From positions 310,001 to 374,000 of the forward strand of contig NW_027506915.1 of NCBI RefSeq assembly GCF_052324685.1: a stretch of 64,000 nucleotides of DNA. Reading direction: 5' to 3'. This stretch comes from Brachyhypopomus gauderio. Lineage: Eukaryota; Chordata; Actinopteri; Gymnotiformes; Hypopomidae. Within the stretch, counting starts at the first letter, position 1. Every line of letters starts with the position of its first letter. A program made the position numbers and the translations under genes. The notes below the pieces were generated by a model. The model was not told the DNA's origin, did not search any database, and saw nothing but the letters and a program-made list of their open reading frames with translations. This document shows, piece by piece, positions 53,516-63,890 of this stretch.

Positions 53516-53602
53516 CCTTCGGTAGCTCAGATGGTAGAGCGGAGGACTGTAGAGGTTAAAGCAGCAATCCTTAGGCCACCGGTTCAAATCCGGTTCGAAG
53601 GA
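53516..53602 (+). tRNA. tRNA-Tyr-GTA: tRNA-Tyr, unit 56
   Basis: No change seen; flank is N type. Confidence 0.96.
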
Positions 53603-53665
53603 AGCTTCTTTTTTTTCCAGGATATTACTGCCTTTAATGTCATGATGAGCAAAAAGTTTTCTGTT

Positions 53666-53737
53666 TTCCCTGACCGGGAATCGAACCCGGGCCGTGGCCG
53701 TGAGAGCGCCGAATCCTAGCCACTAGACCATCAGGGA
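53666..53737 (-). tRNA. tRNA-Glu-CTC: tRNA-Glu, unit 56, damaged anticodon stem (K type)
   Basis: G39 and A43, although the preceding Tyr flank is N type: part of a chimeric unit. Confidence 0.6.
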
Positions 53738-53941
53738 CAGCGATGTTATGCTAATGGATGAAGGCCTTTACATGAGTTCTGGCTGGCTGTTATTCATGAG
53801 TGAAGAAAGACCAGAATGTGGGTTATTCGTGACCACACCAGAACATGTGGACCTTTTTGTGTCAAGACTGTCAAATGCTTCCCATGTCAGAGGTCAAGAA
53901 TATCTGGACATGTTCTGAATCACAGAGCAAGGCTAAACGTA

Positions 53942-54014
53942 GCCTGGATAGCTCAGTCGGTAGAGCATCAGACTTTTAATCTGAGGGTCCAAGGTTCAAG
54001 TACCTGTTCAGGCG
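53942..54014 (+). pseudogene. Probable tRNA-Lys pseudogene, unit 56 (L type)
   Basis: A51 and A61, as in unit 41, but joined here to an N-type Tyr and K-type Glu. Confidence 0.65.
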
Positions 54015-54485
54015 TTGAACTTTACATGACCGTCAGCTCTTGAGCACCGTTCACTCATCGTCAGGCAGGCTTTTGGATTAAGCTGAACTTCCAGCTTTAC
54101 GTCTGCCTACCTGTGACTTCCTTGTCATTAATTATTTTGTCTATGTCCTTGTTAATGATGACAAAAAAACAACAATTAAAGCCACTCAGCCTTTTCTTTC
54201 TCTCTCTCTCTATGTGACATCACAATAGATTTTCTCAAAAAGCAATTCAAATTGTTCTAACCATTGGTGGGACCAACCCGTGGCCTTTTACCATCCACGT
54301 GTCCAAAATGCAGTACGCATGCCAATGTTGTTAACAGACATACGTGTTGGTAGCTCTACATGTCCAACTGGTACAGTGTGAGGTTTCCTCTTTGGTGGAC
54401 CTTAAAGAGTTGAAAAAGCCACAACCGAACTGGTATCTTTGTCAACGTCCTTGTTTCTGGATCTATGCTGCATGTGCGTCAGAAT

Positions 54486-54572
54486 CCTTCGGTAGCTCAG
54501 ATGGTAGAGCGGAGGACTGTAGAGGTTAAAGCAGCAATCCTTAGGCCACCGGTTCAAATCCGGTTCGAAGGA
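54486..54572 (+). tRNA. tRNA-Tyr-GTA: tRNA-Tyr, unit 57
   Basis: No change seen. Confidence 0.96.
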
Positions 54573-54635
54573 AGCTTCTTTTTTTTCCAGGATATTACTG
54601 CCTTTAATGTCATGATGAGCAAAAAGTTTTCTGTT

Positions 54636-54707
54636 TTCCCTGACCGGGAATCGAACCCGGGCCGTGGCCGTGAGAGCGCCGAATCCTAGCCACTAGACCA
54701 TCAGGGA
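54636..54707 (-). tRNA. tRNA-Glu-CTC: tRNA-Glu, unit 57, damaged anticodon stem (K type)
   Basis: G39 and A43. Confidence 0.6.
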
Positions 54708-54911
54708 CAGCGATGTTATGCTAATGGATGAAGGCCTTTACATGAGTTCTGGCTGGCTGTTATTCATGAGTGAAGAAAGACCAGAATGTGGGTTATTCGT
54801 GACCACACCAGAACATGTGGACCTTTTTGTGTCAAGACTGTCAAATGCTTCCCATGTCAGAGGTCAAGAATATCTGGACATGTTCTGAATCACAGAGCAA
54901 GGCTAAACGTA

Positions 54912-54984
54912 GCCTGGATAGCTCAGTCGGTAGAGCATCAGACTTTTAATCTGAGGGTCCAGGGTTCAAGTCCCTGTTCAGGCG
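54912..54984 (+). tRNA. tRNA-Lys-TTT: tRNA-Lys, unit 57
   Basis: No change seen; lacks the G61 change of its partner in unit 51. Confidence 0.97.
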
Positions 54985-55456
54985 TTGAACTTTACATGAC
55001 CGTCAGCTCTTGAGCACCGTTCACTCATCGTCAGGCAGGCTTTTGGATTAAGCTGAACTTCCAGCTTTACGTCTGCCTACCTGTGACTTCCTTGTCATTA
55101 ATTATTTTGTCTATGTCCTTGTTAATGATGACAAAAAAAACACCAATTAAAGCCACTCAGCCTTTCCTTTCTCTCTCTCTCTATGTGACATCACAATAGA
55201 TTTTCTCAAAAAGCAATTCAAATTGTTCTAACCATTGGTGGGACCAACCCGTGGCCTTTTACCATCCACGTGTCCAAAATGCAGTACGCATGCCAATGTT
55301 GTTAACAGACATACGTGTTGGTAGCTCTACATGTCCAACTGGTACAGTGTGAGGTTTCCTCTTTGGTGGACCTTAAAGAGTTGAAAAAGCCACAACCGAA
55401 CTGGTATCTTTGTCAACGTCCTTGTTTCTGGATCTATGCTGCATGTGCGTCAGAAT

Positions 55457-55543
55457 CCTTCGGTAGCTCAGATGGTAGAGCGGAGGACTGTAGAGGTTAA
55501 AGCAGCAATCCTTAGGCCACCGGTTCAAATCCGGTTCGAAGGA
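55457..55543 (+). tRNA. tRNA-Tyr-GTA: tRNA-Tyr, unit 58
   Basis: No change seen. Confidence 0.96.
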
Positions 55544-55605
55544 AGCTTCTTTTTTTCCAGGATATTACTGCCTTTAATGTCATGATGAGCAAAAAGTTTT
55601 CTGTT

Positions 55606-55677
55606 TTCCCTGACCGGGAATCGAACCCGGGCCGCGGCGGTGAGAGCGCCGAATACTAGCCACTAGACCATCAGGGA
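55606..55677 (-). tRNA. tRNA-Glu-CTC: tRNA-Glu, unit 58, U23 variant
   Basis: C12-U23 mismatch, as in unit 52. Confidence 0.75.
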
Positions 55678-55881
55678 CAGCGATGGAATGCTAATGAATG
55701 AAGGCTTTTACATGAGTTCTGGCTGGCCGTTATTCATGAGTGAAGAAAGACCAGAATGTGGGTTATTCGTGACCACACCAGAACATGTAGACCTTTTTGT
55801 GTCAAGACTGTCAAATGCTTCCCATGTCAGAGGTCAAGAATATCTGGACATGTTCTGAATCACAGAGCAAGGTTAAACGTA

Positions 55882-55954
55882 GCCTGGATAGCTCAGTCGG
55901 TAGAGCATCAGACTTTTAATCTGAGGGTCCAGGGTTCAAGTCCCTGTTCAGGCG
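55882..55954 (+). tRNA. tRNA-Lys-TTT: tRNA-Lys, unit 58
   Basis: No change seen. Confidence 0.97.
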
Positions 55955-56379
55955 TTGAACTTTACATGACCGTCAGCTCTTGAGCACCGTTCACTCATCG
56001 TCAGGCAGGCTTTTGGATTAAGCTGAACTTCCAGCTTTACGTCTGCCTACCTGTGACTTCCTTGTCATTAATTATTTTGTCTATGTCCTTGTTAATGATG
56101 ACAAAAAAACACCAATTAAAGCCACTCAGCCTTTCCTTTCTCTCTCTCTCTATGTGACATCACAATAGATTTTCTCAAAAAGCAATTCAAATTGTTCCAA
56201 AATGCAGTACGCATGCCAATGTTGTTAACAGACATACGTGTTGGTAGCTCTACATGTCCAACTGGTACAGTGTGAGGTTTCCTCTTTGGTGGACCTTAAA
56301 GAGTTGAAAAAGCCACAACCGAACTGGTATCTTTGTCAACGTCCTTGTTTCTGGATCTATGCTGCATGTGTGTCAGAAT

Positions 56380-56466
56380 CCTTTGGTAGCTCAGATGGTA
56401 GAGCGGAGGACTGTAGAGGTCAAAGCAGCAATCCTTAGGCCACCGGTTCAAATCCGGTTCGAAGGA
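56380..56466 (+). tRNA. tRNA-Tyr-GTA: tRNA-Tyr, unit 59, U5 variant (M type)
   Basis: As unit 53, including the intron change and the upstream 46-bp deletion. Confidence 0.88.
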
Positions 56467-56529
56467 AGCTTCTTTTTTTTCCAGGATATTACTGCCTTTA
56501 ATGTCATGATGAGCAAAAAGTTTTCTGTT

Positions 56530-56601
56530 TTCCCTGACCGGGAATCGAACCCGGGCCGCGGCGGTGAGAGCGCCGAATCCTAGCCACTAGACCATCAGGG
56601 A
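56530..56601 (-). tRNA. tRNA-Glu-CTC: tRNA-Glu, unit 59
   Basis: No change seen. Confidence 0.96.
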
Positions 56602-56805
56602 CAGCGATGTTATGCTAATGGATGAAGGCCTTTACATGAGTTCTGGCTGGCCGTTATTCATGAGTGAAGAAAGACCAGAATGTGGGTTATTCGTGACCAC
56701 ACCAGAACATGTGGACCTTTTTGTGTCAAGACTGTCAAATGCTTCCCATGTCAGAGGTCAAGAATATCTGGACATGTTCTGAATCACAGAGCAAGGCTAA
56801 ACGTA

Positions 56806-56878
56806 GCCTGGATAGCTCAGTCGGTAGAGCATCAGACTTTTAATCTGAGGGTCCAGGGTTCAAGTCCCTGTTCAGGTG
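56806..56878 (+). tRNA. tRNA-Lys-TTT: tRNA-Lys, unit 59, U72 variant
   Basis: G1-U72 wobble, as in unit 53. Confidence 0.88.
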
Positions 56879-57350
56879 TTGAACTTTACATGACCGTCAG
56901 CTCTTGAGCACCGTTCAGTCATCGTCAGGCAGGCTTTTGGATTAAGCTGAACTTCCAGCTTTACGTCTGCCTACATGTGACTTCCTTGTCATTAATTATT
57001 TTGTCTATGTCCTTGTTAATGATGACAAAAAAAACAACAATTAAAGCCACTCAGCCTTTCCTTTCTCTCTCTCTCTATGTGACATCACAATAGATTTTCT
57101 CAAAAAGCAATTCAAATTGTTCTAACCATTGGTGGGACCAACCCGTGGCCTTTTACCATCCACGTGTCCAAAATGCAGTACGCATGCCAATGTTGTTAAC
57201 AGACATACGTGTTGGTAGCTCTACATGTCCAACTGGTACAGTGTGAGGTTTCCTCTTTGGTGGACCCTAAAGAGTTGAAAAAGCCACAACCGAACTGGTA
57301 TCTTTGTCAACATCCTTGTTTCTGGATCTATGCTGCATGTGCGTCAGAAT

Positions 57351-57437
57351 CCTTCGGTAGCTCAGATGGTAGAGCGGAGGACTGTAGAGGTTAAAGCAGC
57401 AATCCTTAGGCCACCGGTTCAAATCCGGTTCGAAGGA
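57351..57437 (+). tRNA. tRNA-Tyr-GTA: tRNA-Tyr, unit 60
   Basis: No change seen. Confidence 0.96.
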
Positions 57438-57500
57438 AGCTTCTTTTTTTTCCAGGATATTACTGCCTTTAATGTCATGATGAGCAAAAAGTTTTCTGTT

Positions 57501-57572
57501 TTCCCTGACCGGGAATCGAACCCGGGCCGCGGCGGTGAGAGCGCCGAATCCTAGCCACTAGACCATCAGGGA
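57501..57572 (-). tRNA. tRNA-Glu-CTC: tRNA-Glu, unit 60
   Basis: No change seen. Confidence 0.96.
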
Positions 57573-57776
57573 CAGCGATGTTATGCTAATGAATGAAGGC
57601 TTTTACATGAGTTCTGGCTGGCCGTTATTCATGAGTGAAGAAAGACCAGAATGTGGGTTATTCGTGACCACACCAGAACATGTGGACCTTTTTGTGTCAA
57701 GACTGTCAAATGCTTCCCATGTCAGAGGTCAAGAATATCTGGACATGTTCTGAATCACAGAGCAAGACTAAACGTA

Positions 57777-57849
57777 GCCTGGATAGCTCAGTCGGTAGAG
57801 CATCAGACTTTTAATCTGAGGGTCCAGCGTTCAAGTCCCTGTTCAGGCG
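57777..57849 (+). tRNA. tRNA-Lys-TTT: tRNA-Lys, unit 60, C52 variant
   Basis: G52 to C; flank AGACTAAACG as in unit 43. Confidence 0.7.
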
Positions 57850-58320
57850 TTGAACTTTACATGACCGTCAGCTCTTGAGCACCGTTCACTCATCGTCAGG
57901 CAGGCTTTTGGATTAAGCTGAACTTCCAGCTTTACGTCTGCCTACCTGTGACTTCCTTGTCATTAATTATTTTGTCTATGTCCTTGTTAATGATGACAAA
58001 AAAACACCAATTAAAGCCACTCAGCCTTTCCTTTCTCTCTCTCTCTATGTGACATCACAATAGATTTTCTCAAAAAGCAATTCAAATTGTTCTAACCATT
58101 GGTGGGACCAACCCGTGGCCTTTTACCATCCACGTGTCCAAAATGCAGTACGCATGCCAATGTTGGTAACAGACATACGTGTTGGTAGCTCTACATGTCC
58201 AACTGGTACAGTGTGAGGTTTCCTCTTTGGTGGACCCTAAAGAGTTGAAAAAGCCACAACCGAACTGGTATCTTTGTCAACATCCTTGTTTCTGGATCTA
58301 TGCTGCATGTGCGTCAGAAT

Positions 58321-58407
58321 CCTTCGGTAGCTCAGATGGTAGAGCGGAGGACTGTAGAGGTTAAAGCAGCAATCCTTAGGCCACCGGTTCAAATCCGGTT
58401 CGAAGGA
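58321..58407 (+). tRNA. tRNA-Tyr-GTA: tRNA-Tyr, unit 61
   Basis: No change seen. Confidence 0.96.
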
Positions 58408-58470
58408 AGCTTCTTTTTTTTCCAGGATATTACTGCCTTTAATGTCATGATGAGCAAAAAGTTTTCTGTT

Positions 58471-58542
58471 TTCCCTGACCGGGAATCGAACCCGGGCCGC
58501 GGCGGTGAGAGCGCCGAATCCTAGCCACTAGACCATCAGGGA
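58471..58542 (-). tRNA. tRNA-Glu-CTC: tRNA-Glu, unit 61
   Basis: No change seen. Confidence 0.96.
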
Positions 58543-58746
58543 CAGCGATGTTATGCTAATGAATGAAGGCTTTTACATGAGTTCTGGCTGGCCGTTATTC
58601 ATGAGTGAAGAAAGACCAGAATGTGGGTTATTCGTGACCACACCAGAACATGTGGACCTTTTTGTGTCAAGACTGTCAAATGCTTCCCATGTCAGAGGTC
58701 AAGAATATCTGGACATGTTCTGAATCACAGAGCAAGCCTAAACGTA

Positions 58747-58819
58747 GCCTGGATAGCTCAGTCGGTAGAGCATCAGACTTTTAATCTGAGGGTCCAGCGT
58801 TCAAGTCCCTGTTCAGGCG
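58747..58819 (+). tRNA. tRNA-Lys-TTT: tRNA-Lys, unit 61, C52 variant
   Basis: G52 to C. Confidence 0.7.
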
Positions 58820-59290
58820 TTGAACTTTACATGACCGTCAGCTCTTGAGCACCGTTCACTCATCGTCAGGCAGGCTTTTGGATTAAGCTGAACTTCCAGC
58901 TTTACGTCTGCCTACCTGTGACTTCCTTGTCATTAATTATTTTGTCTATGTCCTTGTTAATGATGACAAAAAAACACCAATTAAAGCCACTCAGCCTTTC
59001 CTTTCTCTCTCTCTCTATGTGACATCACAATAGATTTTCTCAAAAAGCAATTCAAATTGTTCTAACCATTGGTGGGACCAACCCGTGGCCTTTTACCATC
59101 CACGTGTCCAAAATGCAGTACGCATGCCAATGTTGTTAACAGACATACGTGTTGGTAGCTCTACATGTCCAACTGGTACAGTGTGAGGTTTCCTCTTTGG
59201 TGGACCCTAAAGAGTTGAAAAAGCCACAACCGAACTGGTATCTTTGTCAACATCCTTGTTTCTGGATCTATGCTGCATGTGCGTCAGAAT

Positions 59291-59377
59291 CCTTCGGTAG
59301 CTCAGATGGTAGAGCGGAGGACTGTAGAGGTTAAAGCAGCAATCCTTAGGCCACCGGTTCAAATCCGGTTCGAAGGA
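59291..59377 (+). tRNA. tRNA-Tyr-GTA: tRNA-Tyr, unit 62
   Basis: No change seen. Confidence 0.96.
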
Positions 59378-59440
59378 AGCTTCTTTTTTTTCCAGGATAT
59401 TACTGCCTTTAATGTCATGATGAGCAAAAAGTTTTCTGTT

Positions 59441-59512
59441 TTCCCTGACCGGGAATCGAACCCGGGCCGCGGCGGTGAGAGCGCCGAATCCTAGCCACTA
59501 GACCATCAGGGA
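59441..59512 (-). tRNA. tRNA-Glu-CTC: tRNA-Glu, unit 62
   Basis: No change seen. Confidence 0.96.
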
Positions 59513-59716
59513 CAGCGATGTTATGCTAATGGATGAAGGCCTTTACATGAGTTCTGGCTGGCAGTTATTCATGAGTGAAGAAAGACCAGAATGTGGGTTA
59601 TTCGTGACCACACCAGAACATGTGGACCTTTTTGTGTCAAGACTGTCAAATGCTTCCCATGTCAGAGGTCAAGAATATCTGGACATGTTCTGAATCACAG
59701 AGCAAAGCTAAACGTA

Positions 59717-59789
59717 GCCTGGATAGCTCAGTCGGTAGAGCATCAGACTTTTAATCTGAGGGTCCAGCGTTCAAGTCCCTGTTCAGGCG
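59717..59789 (+). tRNA. tRNA-Lys-TTT: tRNA-Lys, unit 62, C52 variant
   Basis: G52 to C; flank AAAGCTAAACG shared with unit 65. Confidence 0.7.
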
Positions 59790-60260
59790 TTGAACTTTAC
59801 ATGACCGTCAGCTCTTGAGCACCGTTCAGTCATCGTCAGGCAGGCTTTTGGATTAAGCTGAACTTCCAGCTTTACGTCTGCCTACATGTGACTTCCTTGT
59901 CATTAATTATTTTGTCTATGTCCTTGTTAATGATGACAAAAAAACAACAATTAAAGCCACTCAGCTTTTCCTTTCTCTCTCTCTCTATGTGACATCACAA
60001 TAGATTTTCTCAAAAAGCAATTCAAATTGTTCTAACCATTGGTGGGACCAACCCGTGGCCTTTTACCATCCACGTGTCCAAAATGCAGTACGCATGCCAA
60101 TGTTGTTAACAGACATACGTGTTGGTAGCTCTACATGTCCAACTGGTACAGTGTGAGGTTTCCTCTTTGGTGGACCCTAAAGAGTTGAAAAAGCCACAAC
60201 CGAACTGGTATCTTTGTCAACATCCTTGTTTCTGGATCTATGCTGCATGTGCGTCAGAAT

Positions 60261-60347
60261 CCTTCGGTAGCTCAGATGGTAGAGCGGAGGACTGTAGAGG
60301 TTAAAGCAGCAATCCTTAGGCCACCGGTTCAAATCCGGTTCGAAGGA
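60261..60347 (+). tRNA. tRNA-Tyr-GTA: tRNA-Tyr, unit 63
   Basis: No change seen. Confidence 0.96.
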
Positions 60348-60410
60348 AGCTTCTTTTTTTTCCAGGATATTACTGCCTTTAATGTCATGATGAGCAAAAA
60401 GTTTTCTGTT

Positions 60411-60482
60411 TTCCCTGACCGGGAATCGAACCCGGGCCGCGGCGGTGAGAGCGCCGAATCCTAGCCACTAGACCATCAGGGA
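60411..60482 (-). tRNA. tRNA-Glu-CTC: tRNA-Glu, unit 63
   Basis: No change seen. Confidence 0.96.
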
Positions 60483-60686
60483 CAGCGATGTTATGCTAAT
60501 GGATGAAGGCCTTTACATGAGTTCTGGCTGGCAGTTATTCATGAGTGAAGAAAGACCAGAATGTGGGTTATTCGTGACCACACCAGAACATGTGGACCTT
60601 TTTGTGTCAAGACTGTCAAATGCTTCCCATGTCAGAGGTCAAGAATATCTGGACATGTTCTGAATCACAGAGCAAGGCTAAACGTA

Positions 60687-60759
60687 GCCTGGATAGCTCA
60701 GTCGGTAGAGCATCAGACTTTTAATCTGAGGGTCCAGGGTTCAAGTCCCTGTTCAGGCG
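60687..60759 (+). tRNA. tRNA-Lys-TTT: tRNA-Lys, unit 63
   Basis: No change seen. Confidence 0.97.
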
Positions 60760-61231
60760 TTGAACTTTACATGACCGTCAGCTCTTGAGCACCGTTCACT
60801 CATCGTCAGGCAGGCTTTTGGATTAAGCTGAACTTCCAGCTTTACGTCTGCCTACCTGTGACTTCCTTGTCATTAATTATTTTGTCTATGTCCTTGTTAA
60901 TGATGACAAAAAAAACAACAATTAAAGCCACTCAGCCTTTCCTTTCTCTCTCTCTCTATGTGACATCACAATAGATTTTCTCAAAAAGCAATTCAAATTG
61001 TTCTAACCATTGGTGGGACCAACCCGTGGCCTTTTACCATCCATGTGTCCAAAATGCAGTACGCATGCCAATGTTGTTAACAGACATACGTGTTGGTAGC
61101 TCTACATGTCCAACTGGTACAGTGTGAGGTTTCCTCTTTGGTGGACCTTAAAGAGTTGAAAAAGCCACAACCGAACTGGTATCTTTGTCAACGTCCTTGT
61201 TTCTGGATCTATGCTGCATGTGCGTCAGAAT

Positions 61232-61318
61232 CCTTCGGTAGCTCAGATGGTAGAGCGGAGGACTGTAGAGGTTAAAGCAGCAATCCTTAGGCCACCGGTT
61301 CAAATCCGGTTCGAAGGA
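61232..61318 (+). tRNA. tRNA-Tyr-GTA: tRNA-Tyr, unit 64
   Basis: No change seen. Confidence 0.96.
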
Positions 61319-61381
61319 AGCTTCTTTTTTTTCCAGGATATTACTGCCTTTAATGTCATGATGAGCAAAAAGTTTTCTGTT

Positions 61382-61453
61382 TTCCCTGACCGGGAATCGA
61401 ACCCGGGCCGCGGCGGTGAGAGCGCCGAATCCTAGCCACTAGACCATCAGGGA
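61382..61453 (-). tRNA. tRNA-Glu-CTC: tRNA-Glu, unit 64
   Basis: No change seen. Confidence 0.96.
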
Positions 61454-61657
61454 CAGCGATGTTATGCTAATGGATGAAGGCCTTTACATGAGTTCTGGCT
61501 GGCCGTTATTCATGAGTGAAGAAAGACCAGAATGTGGGTTATTCGTGACCACACCAGAACATGTGGACCTTTTTGTGTCAAGACTGTCAAATGCTTCCCA
61601 TGTCAGAGGTCAAGAATATCTGGACATGTTCTGAATCACAGAGCAAGGCTAAACGTA

Positions 61658-61730
61658 GCCTGGATAGCTCAGTCGGTAGAGCATCAGACTTTTAATCTGA
61701 GGGTCCAGGGTTCAAGTCCCTGTTCAGGTG
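61658..61730 (+). tRNA. tRNA-Lys-TTT: tRNA-Lys, unit 64, U72 variant
   Basis: G1-U72 wobble, as in units 53 and 59. Confidence 0.88.
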
Positions 61731-62203
61731 TTGAACTTTACATGACCGTCAGCTCTTGAGCACCGTTCACTCATCGTCAGGCAGGCTTTTGGATTAAGCT
61801 GAACTTCCAGCTTTACGTCTGCCTACCTGTGACTTCCTTGTCATTAATTCTTTTGTCTATGTCCTTGTTAATGATGACAAAAAAAAACACCAATTAAAGC
61901 CACTCAGCCTTTCCTTTCTCTCTCTCTCTATGTGACATCACAATAGATTTTCTCAAAAAGCAATTCAAATTGTTCTAACCATTGGTGGGACCAACCCGTG
62001 GCCTTTTACCATCCACGTGTCCAAAATGCAGTACGCATGCCAATGTTGTTAACAGACATACGTGTTGGTAGCTCTACATGTCCAACTGGTACAGTGTGAG
62101 GTTTCCTCTTTGGTGGACCTTAAAGAGTTGAAAAAGCCACAACCGAACTGGTATCTTTGTCAACGTCCTTGTTTCTGGATCTATGCTGCATGTGCGTCAG
62201 AAT

Positions 62204-62290
62204 CCTTCGGTAGCTCAGATGGTAGAGCGGAGGACTGTAGAGGTTAAAGCAGCAATCCTTAGGCCACCGGTTCAAATCCGGTTCGAAGGA
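62204..62290 (+). tRNA. tRNA-Tyr-GTA: tRNA-Tyr, unit 65
   Basis: No change seen. Confidence 0.96.
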
Positions 62291-62353
62291 AGCTTCTTTT
62301 TTTTCCAGGATATTACTGCCTTTAATGTCATGATGAGCAAAAAGTTTTCTGTT

Positions 62354-62425
62354 TTCCCTGACCGGGAATCGAACCCGGGCCGCGGCGGTGAGAGCGCCGA
62401 ATCCTAGCCACTAGACCATCAGGGA
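62354..62425 (-). tRNA. tRNA-Glu-CTC: tRNA-Glu, unit 65
   Basis: No change seen. Confidence 0.96.
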
Positions 62426-62629
62426 CAGCGATGTTATGCTAATGGATGAAGGCCTTTACATGAGTTCTGGCTGGCCGTTATTCATGAGTGAAGAAAGACC
62501 AGAATGTGGGTTATTCGTGACCACACCAGAACATGTGGACCTTTTTGTGTCAAGACTGTCAAATGCTTCCCATGTCAGAGGTCAAGAATATCTGGACATG
62601 TTCTGAATCACAGAGCAAAGCTAAACGTA

Positions 62630-62702
62630 GCCTGGATAGCTCAGTCGGTAGAGCATCAGACTTTTAATCTGAGGGTCCAGCGTTCAAGTCCCTGTTCAGG
62701 CG
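62630..62702 (+). tRNA. tRNA-Lys-TTT: tRNA-Lys, unit 65, C52 variant
   Basis: G52 to C. Confidence 0.7.
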
Positions 62703-63173
62703 TTGAACTTTACATGACCGTCAGCTCTTGAGCACCGTTCAGTCATCGTCAGGCAGGCTTTTGGATTAAGCTGAACTTCCAGCTTTACGTCTGCCTACAT
62801 GTGACTTCCTTGTCATTAATTATTTTGTCTATGTCCTTGTTAATGATGACAAAAAAACAACAATTAAAGCCACTCAGCTTTTCCTTTCTCTCTCTCTCTA
62901 TGTGACAACACAATAGATTTTCTCAAAAAGCAATTCAAATTGTTCTAACCATTGGTGGGACCAACTCGTGGCCTTTTACCATCCACGTGTCCAAAATGCA
63001 GTACGCATGCCAATGTTGTTAACAGACATACGTGTTGGTAGCTCTACATGTCCAACTGGTACAGTGTGAGGTTTCCTCTTTGGTGGACCCTAAAGAGTTG
63101 AAAAAGCCACAACCGAACTGGTATCTTTGTCAACATCCTTGTTTCTGGATCTATGCTGCATGTGCGTCAGAAT

Positions 63174-63260
63174 CCTTCGGTAGCTCAGATGGTAGAGCGG
63201 AGGACTGTAGAGGTTAAAGCAGCAATCCTTAGGCCACCGGTTCAAATCCGGTTCGAAGGA
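63174..63260 (+). tRNA. tRNA-Tyr-GTA: tRNA-Tyr, unit 66
   Basis: No change seen. Confidence 0.96.
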
Positions 63261-63323
63261 AGCTTCTTTTTTTTCCAGGATATTACTGCCTTTAATGTCA
63301 TGATGAGCAAAAAGTTTTCTGTT

Positions 63324-63395
63324 TTCCCTGACCGGGAATCGAACCCGGGCCGCGGCGGTGAGAGCGCCGAATCCTAGCCACTAGACCATCAGGGA
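63324..63395 (-). tRNA. tRNA-Glu-CTC: tRNA-Glu, unit 66
   Basis: No change seen. Confidence 0.96.
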
Positions 63396-63599
63396 CAGCG
63401 ATGTTATGCTAATGGATGAAGGCCTTTACATGAGTTCTGGCTGGCAGTTATTCATGAGTGAAGAAAGACCAGAATGTGGGTTATTCGTGACCACACCAGA
63501 ACATGTGGACCTTTTTGTGTCAAGACTGTCAAATGCTTCCCATGTCAGAGGTCAAGAATATCTGGACATGTTCTGAATCACAGAGCAAGGCTAAACGTA

Positions 63600-63672
63600 G
63601 CCTGGATAGCTCAGTCGGTAGAGCATCAGACTTTTAATCTGAGGGTCCAGGGTTCAAGTCCCTGTTCAGGCG
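63600..63672 (+). tRNA. tRNA-Lys-TTT: tRNA-Lys, unit 66
   Basis: No change seen. Last tRNA of the window. Confidence 0.97.
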
Positions 63673-63890
63673 TTGAACTTTACATGACCGTCAGCTCTTG
63701 AGCACCGTTCACTCATCGTCAGGCAGGCTTTTGGATTAAGCTGAACTTCCAGCTTTACGTCTGCCTACCTGTGACTTCCTTGTCATTAATTATTTTGTCT
63801 ATGTCCTTGTTAATGATGACAAAAAAAACAACAATTAAAGCCACTCAGCCTTTCCTTTCTCTCTCTCTCTATGTGACATCACAATAGATT

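Larger units (their letters stand above)
54232..59036 (+). repeat. 4805-bp duplication, copy 2 (units 57-61)
   Basis: Same length as units 51-55 and carrying the same rare markers, including the 46-bp deletion with an identical junction at 56197/56198. Confidence 0.88.
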
